NCBI GenBank assembly: GCA_045650185.1
Contig: JAZRQY010000006.1
Coordinates: 1-64,000 of the forward strand
Direction of reading: 5' to 3'
DNA length: 64,000 nucleotides
Source: Scatosoma sp045650185
Lineage (GTDB): Bacteria; Bacillota; Clostridia; Christensenellales; Borkfalkiaceae
This document shows, piece by piece, positions 48,077 to 57,211 of this stretch. The translations under genes were made by a program, and so were the position numbers. The stretch's first letter is position 1. Each line of letters opens with the position of its first letter. The notes beneath the pieces were generated by a model, which was given only the letters and a program-made list of their open reading frames with translations, searched no databases and was not told where the DNA came from.

Positions 48077-48335
48077 ATTCTTTCATACTCTCCAGCAACA
48101 ATCTTATTGCGTCCTTAAATCCTTTCTCGTAGGCAGACTTTACACAGTCGGCGTGTCCCTCCGCGCAAACGTTTGTATACTCTAAAAACAAAGACTTCGT
48201 TTTCCCCGACAAGCCTGCATACAATTCATCGTATAAACCCCATTCTTTTTTGGATTGTTCACGGCTTTTCGCTGTAATCAAACAAGGATCTTCTTCCAAC
48301 TGTATTTTATAAATCTGCTCTATAATTTCACTCAT
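48075..48335 (-). CDS. Uncharacterised 86-residue protein (DUF6809-like)
   Basis: 86 residues: EIIEQIYKIQLEEDP, LYDELYAGLSGKTKSLFLEYTNVC, and the C-terminal YEKGFKDAIRLLLE. The layout resembles short Firmicutes proteins of the DUF6809 type, which are of unknown role. Its promoter sits among the repeats upstream of the divergent HTH gene at 48441, so that regulator probably controls it. Confidence 0.7.
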   Translation of the reverse strand: MSEIIEQIYKIQLEEDPCLITAKSREQSKKEWGLYDELYAGLSGKTKSLFLEYTNVCAEGHADCVKSAYEKGFKDAIRLLLESMKE

Positions 48336-48378
48336 ATTTATCTACCCCGAAGAAAATTTATATATTCCTTGATTCTAA

Positions 48379-48422
48379 ATTATATCAGGTCTTTTGACTT
48401 AAATCAAGACTTTTGACTTAAA
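48379..48422. promoter_or_regulatory. Divergent promoter and operator-like repeats (HTH gene / 48075 gene)
   Basis: For the minus strand: TTGATT (48402-48407), 17 bp, TATAAT (48379-48384). On the plus strand there are two direct copies of CTTTTGACTTAAA (48391-48403 and 48410-48422, 19-bp period), with a TTGA-N6-TCAA half-palindrome (48394-48407). The -35 of the minus gene lies in the repeats, fitting repression by the XRE protein encoded next to them. Confidence 0.7.
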
Positions 48423-48440
48423 AATACTTATACTTTAGAT

Positions 48441-48638
48441 ATGGTATTTCAAGAAGTCATTAAAAACTTAATGGAAGAAAAGCATTTGACACAACAGGCG
48501 CTTGCCGATGCTTTGGGTATCAACCAAACCACCGTTGGACAATGGTTGAGCGGAAAGAAGAAACCCAGTTACGACAGTATTTTATTGTTGTATCAAATCT
48601 ATCAAATCGAGCCTAACGAACTGTTTGGCATCGAATAA
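48441..48638 (+). CDS. Small XRE-family HTH regulator
   Basis: 65 residues, almost only a helix-turn-helix: EKHLTQQALADALGINQTTVGQWLSGKKKPSYD (13-45), then a short C-terminal helix. Phage/plasmid-type cI/Cro fold. TATACT ends six bases before the ATG and there is no ribosome binding site, again suggesting a leaderless start. It faces the 48075-48335 gene across a region with direct repeats; autoregulation and control of that gene are likely. Confidence 0.88.
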   Translation: MVFQEVIKNLMEEKHLTQQALADALGINQTTVGQWLSGKKKPSYDSILLLYQIYQIEPNELFGIE

Positions 48639-48663
48639 TCTCACCACGTTTTCTTTTATATAA

Positions 48664-48691
48664 AAAAGCAACCGATTTTTCGGTTGCTTTT
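48664..48691. terminator. Bidirectional terminator between the HTH gene and the SDR gene
   Basis: AAAAGCAACCGA-TTTT-TCGGTTGCTTTT, a perfect 12-bp stem. It ends the aro operon (minus) after the short-chain dehydrogenase and the plus-strand HTH gene. Confidence 0.88.
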
Positions 48692-48694
48692 GCT

Positions 48695-49393
48695 TTATAT
48701 AATGGAAAATCCGCCGTTGACGGGGATATCCACCCCGTTCACGTAATCGTTTTCTTCAAGGAAGAGCACCGCCTTTGCGACGTCGTCGCCGTTGCCCATT
48801 CTGCCGGCAGGAATCTCTTCCACCAACGCCGCCTTGTCCTCTTGCGATAACCGAGCGTTCATCGCTGTGTCAATCACCCCAGGCGAAACGGTGTTCACAC
48901 GAATTCCCGAATAACCAAGCTCGTTTGCGAGCGCCTTGGTGAACGCAATCAACGCCCCTTTTGATGCGGAATATACGCTTTCGCAACTACCGCCGACTTC
49001 TCCCCAAACGGAAGAAATATTGACGATTAAACCGCTTTTTTTAGCAATCATATAAGGAACGGCGTGTTTTACGCAAAGGAACGCGCCACGCATATTGACG
49101 GCAAACAAATCGTCGAATTCGTCCACGCTAACGTCCTGCACCTGCTTGAATAAGCAAACGCCTGCGTTGTTCACCAAGACGTCCACACCGCCGATAGCGG
49201 TAAATAGATCCGCCACCTCGTTTTCCTTGCGGACGTCCGCGCGATAGACCTCTAATCCCTGCTCTTTTGCCTCTCTCGCGCTGTCCTCATCCTTAGAATA
49301 GCTGACACATACACGGTAGCCTTTTTTTTGAAAAGCCAACGCAATCGCCAGCCCGATACCACGCACACCGCCCGTGATTAAAACCGTTTTCAT
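48695..49393 (-). CDS. Short-chain dehydrogenase/reductase (FabG-like)
   Basis: 232 residues of the classical SDR type: TGGVRGIGLA (7-16), NNAG (about 74-77), catalytic S-x13-Y-x3-K in SSVWGEVGGSCESVYSASKG, and a glycine-rich C-terminus GVDIPVNGGF. NADP-dependent carbonyl reductase; the substrate is unknown. It ends the aro operon, so an aromatic or quinone substrate is possible but not shown. GGCAGGTATGGA precedes the ATG. Confidence 0.9.
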   Translation of the reverse strand: MKTVLITGGVRGIGLAIALAFQKKGYRVCVSYSKDEDSAREAKEQGLEVYRADVRKENEVADLFTAIGGVDVLVNNAGVCLFKQVQDVSVDEFDDLFAVNMRGAFLCVKHAVPYMIAKKSGLIVNISSVWGEVGGSCESVYSASKGALIAFTKALANELGYSGIRVNTVSPGVIDTAMNARLSQEDKAALVEEIPAGRMGNGDDVAKAVLFLEENDYVNGVDIPVNGGFSII

Positions 49394-49407
49394 TCCATAC
49401 CTGCCTA

Positions 49408-49908
49408 TTATAAACCAAGTTTTTTCACAATCTCGTCCGCAATTTCTGCGGGCGTTTTATCATCCACGAAAGCCACTGCGTCTGCAACCTCTTGATAGAT
49501 AGCAGAGCGCGCCGCCAGTAATTCGTCCAAACGGGCAGACAGAGCCTCCCCTGCAAGCAAAGGACGGGTGGTATCCCCCTCTAAACGCCGTTGCAAAGTT
49601 TCCTTACTTGCCTGCAAATAGACGATTTTACCCTGCTCTTTTAGAAGACGAACGTTCTCCTCTTTCAGCACCAAACCGCCGCCGACGGACACAACCGTAT
49701 TCACGCCGCACGGCAGAGCGCGCACCGCCTCCGTTTCCAATTCACGGAAATACGCCTCTCCATTTTGGGCAAAAATCTCCGAAATTTGTCCATGGCGAGA
49801 TACAATCCATTCGTCGGTGTCCACCCATTCCCAGCCAAGCCTGTCTGAAAGGGCGCGCGCCACCGTCGTCTTGCCGCAGCCCATCATGCCGCACAATACG
49901 ATACGCAT
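49408..49908 (-). CDS. aroK: Shikimate kinase
   Basis: 166 residues: P-loop MMGCGKTTVARAL (8-20), shikimate-binding DTDEWI (about 32-37), RELETEAV (about 56-63), and the lid region TTRPLLAG (about 113-120). Follows aroQ by one base in the aro operon. Confidence 0.95.
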   Translation of the reverse strand: MRIVLCGMMGCGKTTVARALSDRLGWEWVDTDEWIVSRHGQISEIFAQNGEAYFRELETEAVRALPCGVNTVVSVGGGLVLKEENVRLLKEQGKIVYLQASKETLQRRLEGDTTRPLLAGEALSARLDELLAARSAIYQEVADAVAFVDDKTPAEIADEIVKKLGL

Positions 49909-49909
49909 C

Positions 49910-50347
49910 TTATTTCAAAAGGCAGCGAAGTCCTTCCACCGCCGCAATATAACTACCAGCGCCAAAGCCGCAAATCGTGCCCCTGCACACCTCGGAAATC
50001 ACCGAAGTATGGCGGAACTCCTCACGCGCGTGCACGTTCGACATATGTACCTCTACCACGGGGATATCAATTGCCGCAATCGCATCACGCAAAGCATAGC
50101 TGTAATGGGTGAACGCACCTGCGTTGAACACAATCGCATCGTAGGCTTTACCTAAGAACGCCTCGTGGAGCTTATCCACCAGCGCGCCCTCGTGATTCGA
50201 TTGATAGAAATCGACCTCGTCGCCGCCTGCCTTGCAGTAGGTGGCGATTTTTGCATTGATTGTTTCCAGCGTTTCCGTGCCGTAAACACTCTTTTCACGC
50301 AAACCCGTCAAGTTTAAATTCACACCGTTCAATACTAAAATCTTCAT
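49910..50347 (-). CDS. aroQ: 3-dehydroquinate dehydratase, type II
   Basis: 145 residues from the ATG at 50347, which overlaps the aroE stop (ATGA). Type II signature: LVLNGVNLNLTGLREKSVYG (4-23, with the catalytic Tyr), NHEGALVDKLHEA (about 50-62), NAGAFTHYSYAL (about 74-85), VEVHMSNVHAREEFRH (about 97-112). A dodecameric enzyme of the shikimate pathway. Confidence 0.97.
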   Translation of the reverse strand: MKILVLNGVNLNLTGLREKSVYGTETLETINAKIATYCKAGGDEVDFYQSNHEGALVDKLHEAFLGKAYDAIVFNAGAFTHYSYALRDAIAAIDIPVVEVHMSNVHAREEFRHTSVISEVCRGTICGFGAGSYIAAVEGLRCLLK

Positions 50348-51159
50348 ATATTTTCCTCGCTTTCGAGATATTTTTTGTATAAAGCATACGCCTCTTGTTC
50401 GTCTGCCTGCCGACCTAAGAAATAGCAATCCGCATAGTATGCCTGCAAAAAGAGCATTCCGCCCCCCGATACCGTCTGCAAACCACGCTCTGCCGCGAGT
50501 CGCAAAAACTCGGATACGGTCGGTTTGTAAATCAAGTCCACCGCCGCTTGGCAATCCTTGAACGCCGCCGCCGAAACGGGGGAAATCCCCACCGTGTCGT
50601 GCATCCCGACCCCCGTGGCGTTGATGATAATATCATAGCCACCTGCCTCGGGATCGTCCGCCACCGCAACGCCAAGCTCCTGACAGGTTTCCTCTAATTC
50701 CTGCTTTCTGCGTTGATAAAGATAGACCGTCGCCCCTGCATTTTTCAAGACGGATGCCGTACTTCTACCTGCGCCACCTGCGCCCAACACGAGCACTTTC
50801 TTACCTTCCACAGAAACGCCGTGCAGTTTCAGCATCTGCATAAAGCCCCAACCGTCCGTATTGTATCCCTTGCGGATAGCGCAAACGACGGTATTCACCG
50901 CCCCGAACGTCGCTGCATCACCAACGATTTCATCGAGGTATTCCATGACGTCGCGCTTGTAGGGAATGGTCACGTTAAAGCCGTCGAAGTCCCCTAAAAG
51001 ATAGCGCATCGTATCGTCCAACTGTGAAGGAGCAAGGGAGATTTTCTCATATTCAAGGTCATATCCAAACTGCCCTAAAATAAAGGCGTGGATTTTATGG
51101 CTGTCCGATTTTGAAACGTCCTTGCCGATCAACGCCAAACGAAGTTTTTTTACACTCAT
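50344..51159 (-). CDS. aroE: Shikimate dehydrogenase
   Basis: 271 residues: substrate domain with IGKDVSKSDSHKIH (11-24), FNVTIPYK (about 60-67, catalytic Lys), then the NADP fold GAGGAGRSTASVLKNAGA (about 126-143) and NATGVGMH (about 190-197). Overlaps aroA by four bases and aroQ by four. Confidence 0.95.
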   Translation of the reverse strand: MSVKKLRLALIGKDVSKSDSHKIHAFILGQFGYDLEYEKISLAPSQLDDTMRYLLGDFDGFNVTIPYKRDVMEYLDEIVGDAATFGAVNTVVCAIRKGYNTDGWGFMQMLKLHGVSVEGKKVLVLGAGGAGRSTASVLKNAGATVYLYQRRKQELEETCQELGVAVADDPEAGGYDIIINATGVGMHDTVGISPVSAAAFKDCQAAVDLIYKPTVSEFLRLAAERGLQTVSGGGMLFLQAYYADCYFLGRQADEQEAYALYKKYLESEENI

Positions 51160-52418
51160 TCTGCACCTACCCCCAGCATTTTAAAGAAATTCGGGAAGGA
51201 AATAGCGCAACATTCGGGGCGCAAAATTCCGCCCCCATTCTCGCTGGCAAGCAAGCCTACCGCCGCCGACATCGCAATTCTATGGTCCATAAAGCTGTCC
51301 ACCGTACCGCCAAGAAGTCGTTTCTTGCCACGGATAATAAACCCGTCGTCGGTAGGGATACACTCACCGCCCAAGCGGTTAATCATCTCTGCCGTCGCCA
51401 AAATACGGTCGCTCTCTTTCACCTTCAATTCCTTCGCATCGCGAATACGGCTCTCGCCGTCTGCAAATGCGAGCATCAGCGCAATCAAAGGCAGTTCGTC
51501 AATCATCGACGGAATATCGTCGCCGCCCAGTTCCACGCCGCAAAGCGGGGATTTTTCGACGAGTATATCCGCCATTTCTTCACCGCCAGAGCCACGCTTA
51601 TTCAGCACCGAATAGCGCACACCCATCTTATCAAACGCCGTCAAAATCCCCGTTCGGGTCGGGTTCACACCCACGTTTTTACACAGCGTTTTTCCCTTCA
51701 ATGCGCCGAGCGCCATAAAATAGGAAGCGGACGAAATATCCGCAGGCACGTCCACGTCCAAAGAGGAAAGCTCGCTCTTTTCCACGCTGACACGATTGCC
51801 TTCCACCGATACTTTTGCGCCCATTGCAGACAGCATACGCTCGGTATGGTCACGGGATTTGGTAGGCTCTTCCACCGTTGTGATACCACTTGCCGAGATA
51901 CCTGCCAAAAGAATTGCGCTCTTTACCTGTGCCGAGGCAACGTCCGTCAAAATTTCTCTACCAACAAGCTCCGCAGGGGCAACGTATACGGGTGCGTGCC
52001 CGTCCGTCGTGCGCACGTTTGCGCCCAACAGCCCCAAAGGTCTTGCCACACGTTCCATCGGTCTTTTGGACAGAGAATCGTCCCCCGTCAACACGGCGTC
52101 AATCCCCTTGCCTGCAATTAAGCCCGTCAACAGTCGCATCGTCGTACCCGAATTACCGCAATTGAGTTCTCTGCCGGCGCGGAAACGCTCTGCCCCACGC
52201 ACGCGAATGGTCGAACCGTCCACGTCAATCTTTGCGCCCAACGCACGCATACACGCGCAGGTGGAAACACAATCCTCGCCACAGAGGGCGTTGGTGATAA
52301 CCGCCTCGCCTGCCGTCGCGCTGTTTAACATCACCGCGCGATGGGTAATCGATTTGTCGCCCGGTAAGAGGAATTCTCCCTCAAAAGTGCCGAGGTTTCG
52401 AATACTTTGCATACTCAT
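51156..52418 (-). CDS. aroA: 5-enolpyruvylshikimate-3-phosphate synthase
   Basis: 420 residues from the ATG at 52418; a second ATG two codons on is also possible. GDKSITHRAVMLNSA (about 19-33), NSGTTMRLLTGL (about 90-101), RPMERVARPL (about 124-133), TAEMINRLGGE (about 350-360). Condenses PEP with shikimate-3-phosphate. The Gly-Ala region seen in glyphosate-sensitive class I enzymes is not fully conserved, but I do not assign a class. Confidence 0.95.
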   Translation of the reverse strand: MSMQSIRNLGTFEGEFLLPGDKSITHRAVMLNSATAGEAVITNALCGEDCVSTCACMRALGAKIDVDGSTIRVRGAERFRAGRELNCGNSGTTMRLLTGLIAGKGIDAVLTGDDSLSKRPMERVARPLGLLGANVRTTDGHAPVYVAPAELVGREILTDVASAQVKSAILLAGISASGITTVEEPTKSRDHTERMLSAMGAKVSVEGNRVSVEKSELSSLDVDVPADISSASYFMALGALKGKTLCKNVGVNPTRTGILTAFDKMGVRYSVLNKRGSGGEEMADILVEKSPLCGVELGGDDIPSMIDELPLIALMLAFADGESRIRDAKELKVKESDRILATAEMINRLGGECIPTDDGFIIRGKKRLLGGTVDSFMDHRIAMSAAVGLLASENGGGILRPECCAISFPNFFKMLGVGAE

Positions 52419-52428
52419 ATCCGTCCTT

Positions 52429-53484
52429 TCAAAGTTTTTCCGCAAGCGCTGAAATCGCCTGCGCATACCGCTCCATCGGGAGCGCAAACAACGTCCATTC
52501 GCCATAGTCTTTTGCCACGCTCATAACGACGTTTCCATCCCCCGTATTCTTTTTATCCAAGCTCGCCTTCTTCGCCACCTCGCCAAGGGTGGAAAAGTCG
52601 GGCTTTTCGCCCCCATCCAGCGCCAACGCTTTCTCTACAAAGTGAATTAACCGTTCGCCGTACGCAGGATTGCAAACACCTGCCTCGATTGCAAGCACGG
52701 TTTCTATCTTCATCCCCCACAGCACACTCTCACCGTGCGAAAGCCCATACGAAAGTTCGATGGCGTGTCCCGTCGTATGCCCGACGTTGAGGCACTTTCT
52801 CTCCCCCGTTTCCTTTTCGTCACGCTCGACAACCCCTGCCTTGTAGCGCACGCTGTTTTCAATTAAGTCCACCGCCAAGTCTTTGTTGATATTGCCGTCC
52901 ACCGCCGCCAAAGCATCAAAGGTATGCTTGTCCATCGCCGCATATTTGATAATTTCACCGATACCGCACTTCCATTCTCTTTCAGGCAGGGTGTTTAAGA
53001 ACATCGGGTCAATCAACACCTCTATCGGTTGATGAAACGCCCCGACGATATTTTTTACGCCGGCAAGGTCGATTGCCGTCTTGCCGCCAACCGAGCTATC
53101 CACCATAGCCAGTAGCGTGGTAGGGATTTGTACGCAGTCAATCCCACGCATATACAGCGCGGCGCAAAGTCCACCGATGTCCCCGATAACGCCGCCACCT
53201 ACGGCAAACAGCCGTGAGGTTCTCTTCAAGCCTGCCGCCGCCATCTTCTCTAAAATCGACTGCAACGATTGAAAGTTCTTGTGCTCTTCCCCGGCAGGCA
53301 GAACGAACAATTCTTCCCCCTGCATCCATTTTTCAAAGAAGGGACGATGCAAGGTATAAACGTTCGTGTCCGTCAATACAAAGTTCTTCTGCCCCTGTAA
53401 TAAATAGGGCAACCGATGGGCAATCACGTCCTCTCCGATATAAATTTTCCCCGTCGCCGACGAGGTTTTTACGTCAATCGTCAT
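52429..53484 (-). CDS. aroB: 3-dehydroquinate synthase
   Basis: 351 residues from the ATG at 53484, with AAGGG ahead. NAD-binding GEEHKNFQSL (about 65-74), GGGVIGDIGGLCAALYMRGI (about 94-113), the metal-site region TLLAMVDSSVGGKTAIDL (about 119-136), and LNVGHTTGHAIE (about 234-245). Shikimate pathway, between aroC and aroA. Confidence 0.95.
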   Translation of the reverse strand: MTIDVKTSSATGKIYIGEDVIAHRLPYLLQGQKNFVLTDTNVYTLHRPFFEKWMQGEELFVLPAGEEHKNFQSLQSILEKMAAAGLKRTSRLFAVGGGVIGDIGGLCAALYMRGIDCVQIPTTLLAMVDSSVGGKTAIDLAGVKNIVGAFHQPIEVLIDPMFLNTLPEREWKCGIGEIIKYAAMDKHTFDALAAVDGNINKDLAVDLIENSVRYKAGVVERDEKETGERKCLNVGHTTGHAIELSYGLSHGESVLWGMKIETVLAIEAGVCNPAYGERLIHFVEKALALDGGEKPDFSTLGEVAKKASLDKKNTGDGNVVMSVAKDYGEWTLFALPMERYAQAISALAEKL

Positions 53485-53488
53485 ACCC

Positions 53489-54628
53489 TTACAGCTCCTC
53501 ATAACGGCTGACAACCTGCGCCATAGTGTCGCCACCCAAACGCTCTGCCACGGCGAACGCAAGCACCTGCGCCACCACCGCCTCGGCAATCACTTCTATC
53601 GCCACAAGCGCGCAAACGTCGCTGCGTTCGGACGCCGCCGTCGTCACCTCGCCCGTAGACGTATCCACCGTCTGCAAGCCGCGCATCAGGGTAGGAATGG
53701 GTTTCATAGCAATCCGCAACACGATTTCCTCGCCGTTGGACATACCACCCTCGATACCGCCCGCGCGGTTGGTTTCACGGTAATAGCCACGCTCCATATC
53801 GTAGAAAATTTCGTCGTGCACGTCCTTACCGCTGACCGATGCAACGCCAAAGCCCATGCCGATTTCCACGCCTTTTACCGCCTGAATACTCATCAAGCCC
53901 TGCGCCAAGCGACCGTCCAGCTTTTCGCCGTACGTCATCATACTGCCAAAGCCACTCTTAAGCCCACACACACGGACTTCCACCATGCCGCCCGCCGTGT
54001 CGCCAGCCGTACGCAAAGCCACAATTTTCTCCTTTGCGACCTCGCTAATTTCAGGGTTTAATATCCCCGTTTCCGAATTTCTTCTAGAAAGGATTTCGTC
54101 AAAAGTATACGCCGCCTCGTCCTTCACACCACAAATCTCGCGTACGAAACCTGTAATTTCCACACCCAAAGCGGAAAGGTACTGCTTATAAATCCCACCT
54201 GCCGCAACGCGAATGGCGGTTTCTCTTGCAGAGGCGCGCTCCAAAATATTTCTGGCATCCTCTTGGGCAAATTTCAGCATACCCGTAAGGTCAGCGTGTC
54301 CGGGGCGCACCTTCGTCAAAGCCTTTTGCTCCATCATCGCCTCGTTGCAAGCGCCGTCCGACATACAGCTTTCCCAGTTGGCAAAGTCGCGATTGTAAAT
54401 GCAAAGGGTAATCGGGCTGCCGAGCGTTTCGCCGTTGCGTACACCCGTCAAAATTTCCGCTCTGTCCTTTTCAATCTTCTGCCGACCGCCTCTACCAAAG
54501 CCGCTTTGGCGGAGTGCAAGCTCTGCTTGCAGAGTTTCCATATCCAGTTGTAAATGCGCAGGGATTCCTTCCAAAATCGCAACGAGCGCCTTGCCATGCG
54601 ATTCCCCTGCCGTCGTCAATTTCATCAT
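53489..54628 (-). CDS. aroC: Chorismate synthase
   Basis: 379 residues. FMN-dependent enzyme making chorismate: TTAGESHGKAL (5-15), GRGGRQ-KIEKDRAEILTGV (about 46-64), KVRPGHADLTG (about 102-112), RASARETAIRVAAGGI (about 127-142), and the terminal GVEGGMSNGE-like GGIEGGMSNGE (about 285-295). First aro gene after clpC, 12 bp past its stop, so the aromatic operon appears to be read through from mcsA-mcsB-clpC. Confidence 0.96.
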   Translation of the reverse strand: MMKLTTAGESHGKALVAILEGIPAHLQLDMETLQAELALRQSGFGRGGRQKIEKDRAEILTGVRNGETLGSPITLCIYNRDFANWESCMSDGACNEAMMEQKALTKVRPGHADLTGMLKFAQEDARNILERASARETAIRVAAGGIYKQYLSALGVEITGFVREICGVKDEAAYTFDEILSRRNSETGILNPEISEVAKEKIVALRTAGDTAGGMVEVRVCGLKSGFGSMMTYGEKLDGRLAQGLMSIQAVKGVEIGMGFGVASVSGKDVHDEIFYDMERGYYRETNRAGGIEGGMSNGEEIVLRIAMKPIPTLMRGLQTVDTSTGEVTTAASERSDVCALVAIEVIAEAVVAQVLAFAVAERLGGDTMAQVVSRYEEL

Positions 54629-54640
54629 AATGACACCCTT

Positions 54641-57163
54641 TTATACCGTTTCTACCGTGTATTTGCCTTCCCGATAATCAACCAGCACCTTTTGCCCTGC
54701 CGACACTCTGCCAAGCAAAATTTCCTCCGACAACCTATCCTCTATCCGTCTTTGCACCGCGCGCTTTAACGGACGAGCGCCGTATTGACTATCATAGCCC
54801 TCTTTGACGAGCGCATGCTTTGCCGCCTCGGAAACGGTGAGCGTAATCCCACGCTGTTCATACAGACGCTTTGCAAGCGCCGCCACCATCTTGCCGCCGA
54901 TGATTGCCGCATCCTCTTCCGACAGACGGTGGAATACCACCACGTCGTCCAAGCGGTTCAAAAACTCCGGACGGAATTTTTCCTTCAGAGCCTTCGTGAT
55001 GTTCTCCTTCATATCCTCGTACTGTCTTGCATCTGTCGCCGTGTCGTCCACGTCACTACCAAAGCCGTACACGCCCGTGCGTTCGGTCTGCGGTAAGGAC
55101 GCCCCCACGTTAGAGGTGAGAATAAGTACGGCGTTTTTGAAGTTCACCGTTCTGCCCTTGCTGTCCGTCAGCCTGCCGTCGTCCAAAATTTGCAGCAGCA
55201 GATTGAACACGTCAGGGTGCGCCTTTTCAATCTCGTCAAACAAAATTACCGAGTAGGGTTTGGTGCGTACCTTGTCGGTCAATTGCCCCGATTGTCCCTC
55301 GTCAAAGCCGACGTATCCGGGAGGCGCGCCGATAAGTTTAGAAATCGACTGCTTTTCCATATATTCGCTCATATCCAGGCGAATCATCTGCTCCTCGTTG
55401 CCAAACAACGCCTCTGCCAGAGCCTTACAAAGGTCGGTTTTACCCACACCCGTAGGCCCTACGAAGATAAACGAACCGATGGGACGAGAGGGGTCTTTTA
55501 AGCCTGCGCGCGCCCTGCGAATGGCTTTCGATACGGCGCTGACTGCCTCGTTTTGCCCGATAATCCGTTCGTGCAATTTCTCCTCTAAATGCATCAGCTT
55601 TTCGCCTTCTTCCTGCGAAATCTGCATCAGGGGCACGTTCGTACGCGCCGCAACGATGCCGGCAACCTGCTCTCTGCCGATGCCCATTCTGCCGTCGGGA
55701 AGTCGAATGAGGCTCTGTGCGCGGAGCACCGCCTCTCGTCTGTCCGTCAGCCGTTGCAATTCCTTTTTGATACGATTCATCGCCTCGTAGTTCAAGGTGC
55801 TTTGCGCATACGAAAAGCTCTCTTCCAACGTTAAAATCTCTACGGACAACGCCTTCGATTCGTCGTTTTCAGAGCCGCAAATGCGCGCCCTTGCCGCCGC
55901 CTCGTCAATGAGGTCGATTGCCTTGTCAGGCAAGAAACGATCGCTCATATAGCGAATGGACAGCTTTACCGCCGCCTCAATCGCTTCGTCGGAAATGGCG
56001 ATGCCGTGATGCGCCTCGTAGCGGCTACGAAGACCTTTCAGGATTGCAATCGCATCCTGCTCCTTCGGCTCCTCAACCATAACGGGGGTAAACCTTCTTT
56101 CAAGAGCCGCATCCTTTTCAATGTATTTTCTGTATTCTTCAATGGTGGTTGCGCCGATGAGCTGTAAATCACCACGCGCCAGCATGGGTTTTAAGATATT
56201 TGCCGCGTCCATACCGCTGTCCGAAGAGGCCCCTGCCCCCACGATTGTATGAATTTCGTCTATGAACAGAATAATCTGTCCGTCGGCAAGTACCGCATCC
56301 ACGACGTCCTTTAAACGCTCCTCAAATTCCCCACGGTATTTCGTACCTGCGAGCATCCCGGGAATATCAAGGGAAAACACCGTCTTCCCTGCAAGCTGAG
56401 GAGGAACTTTTCCCTGCACAATCAAGGTCGCCAAGCCCTCGATAATCGCGCTCTTGCCCACGCCCGGTTCGCCGACCAGAACGGGGTTGTTTTTACTGCG
56501 ACGAGAAAGCACCTGCGACACCTGTTCAATTTCCCTCTGACGGCCGATAACGGGGTCTACCTTGCCGCGGCGTACACGCTCGGTCATATCCGTGCCGAAG
56601 GTCGCCAGCTTTTCCCTTGCCGTCGATTTCCCCTTGCCGCTTTGCTTTGTGGAGAACAAGTCCTCGCCCACCTGCGTTCTGCCTGCAGAGGGCGTTTGCG
56701 GCTGTTGCATGCGGTTGCCCTGCGGCGCATCCTCCTGCGGACGAGCGCTCACAAGCTGCATACGGGTTCTCTCCGCTAACATATCTATATCCACGCCGAG
56801 CTTTTGTAAAATCAGCACGGCAAAGCAACCCAAGTTATCCAGCACGGCAAGCAATACGTGCAAAGTCCCCGTCGGTACAGCCTGTTGCTGCGCCGCCGCC
56901 ATCGCTCTGCGGAAGATCGTCTTCGTCCGTTCGGTCATCCCGGAAACGGTGATTTTCGGGTCGATAGAGCGGAAAAACTCCCCTTCATATTCGGCTTTGG
57001 AAACCCCTGCCTCACGCAACAGTTTCCCTGCCTCGCACTCTACACAAAGACAGCCGTACAGCAAATGCTCCGTGCCGATGTACACCGCACCGTGCGCCAA
57101 AGTGGCTTCGTTCGCCTTTTCTAAAACGACGCTTAAATTGTTCGATAAATTCGGGTTTTTCAT
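54641..57163 (-). CDS. clpC: ClpC-type AAA+ protease ATPase
   Basis: 840 residues: Clp N-domain (about 1-145), first AAA with Walker A GEPGVGKSAIIEGLA (about 223-237), a coiled M-domain (about 430-490) of the short ClpC type, and second AAA with GPTGVGKTDLCKALAEALF (about 565-583). Works with ClpP as a regulated protease, and McsB marks arginine-phosphorylated proteins for it. It lies directly after mcsB, and no ctsR is next to the group. Confidence 0.96.
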   Translation of the reverse strand: MKNPNLSNNLSVVLEKANEATLAHGAVYIGTEHLLYGCLCVECEAGKLLREAGVSKAEYEGEFFRSIDPKITVSGMTERTKTIFRRAMAAAQQQAVPTGTLHVLLAVLDNLGCFAVLILQKLGVDIDMLAERTRMQLVSARPQEDAPQGNRMQQPQTPSAGRTQVGEDLFSTKQSGKGKSTAREKLATFGTDMTERVRRGKVDPVIGRQREIEQVSQVLSRRSKNNPVLVGEPGVGKSAIIEGLATLIVQGKVPPQLAGKTVFSLDIPGMLAGTKYRGEFEERLKDVVDAVLADGQIILFIDEIHTIVGAGASSDSGMDAANILKPMLARGDLQLIGATTIEEYRKYIEKDAALERRFTPVMVEEPKEQDAIAILKGLRSRYEAHHGIAISDEAIEAAVKLSIRYMSDRFLPDKAIDLIDEAAARARICGSENDESKALSVEILTLEESFSYAQSTLNYEAMNRIKKELQRLTDRREAVLRAQSLIRLPDGRMGIGREQVAGIVAARTNVPLMQISQEEGEKLMHLEEKLHERIIGQNEAVSAVSKAIRRARAGLKDPSRPIGSFIFVGPTGVGKTDLCKALAEALFGNEEQMIRLDMSEYMEKQSISKLIGAPPGYVGFDEGQSGQLTDKVRTKPYSVILFDEIEKAHPDVFNLLLQILDDGRLTDSKGRTVNFKNAVLILTSNVGASLPQTERTGVYGFGSDVDDTATDARQYEDMKENITKALKEKFRPEFLNRLDDVVVFHRLSEEDAAIIGGKMVAALAKRLYEQRGITLTVSEAAKHALVKEGYDSQYGARPLKRAVQRRIEDRLSEEILLGRVSAGQKVLVDYREGKYTVETV

Positions 57164-57211
57164 AGTATTCCCCTTTTTAAACTACTCTCTATCATAGATA
57201 GAGCACTTTTT

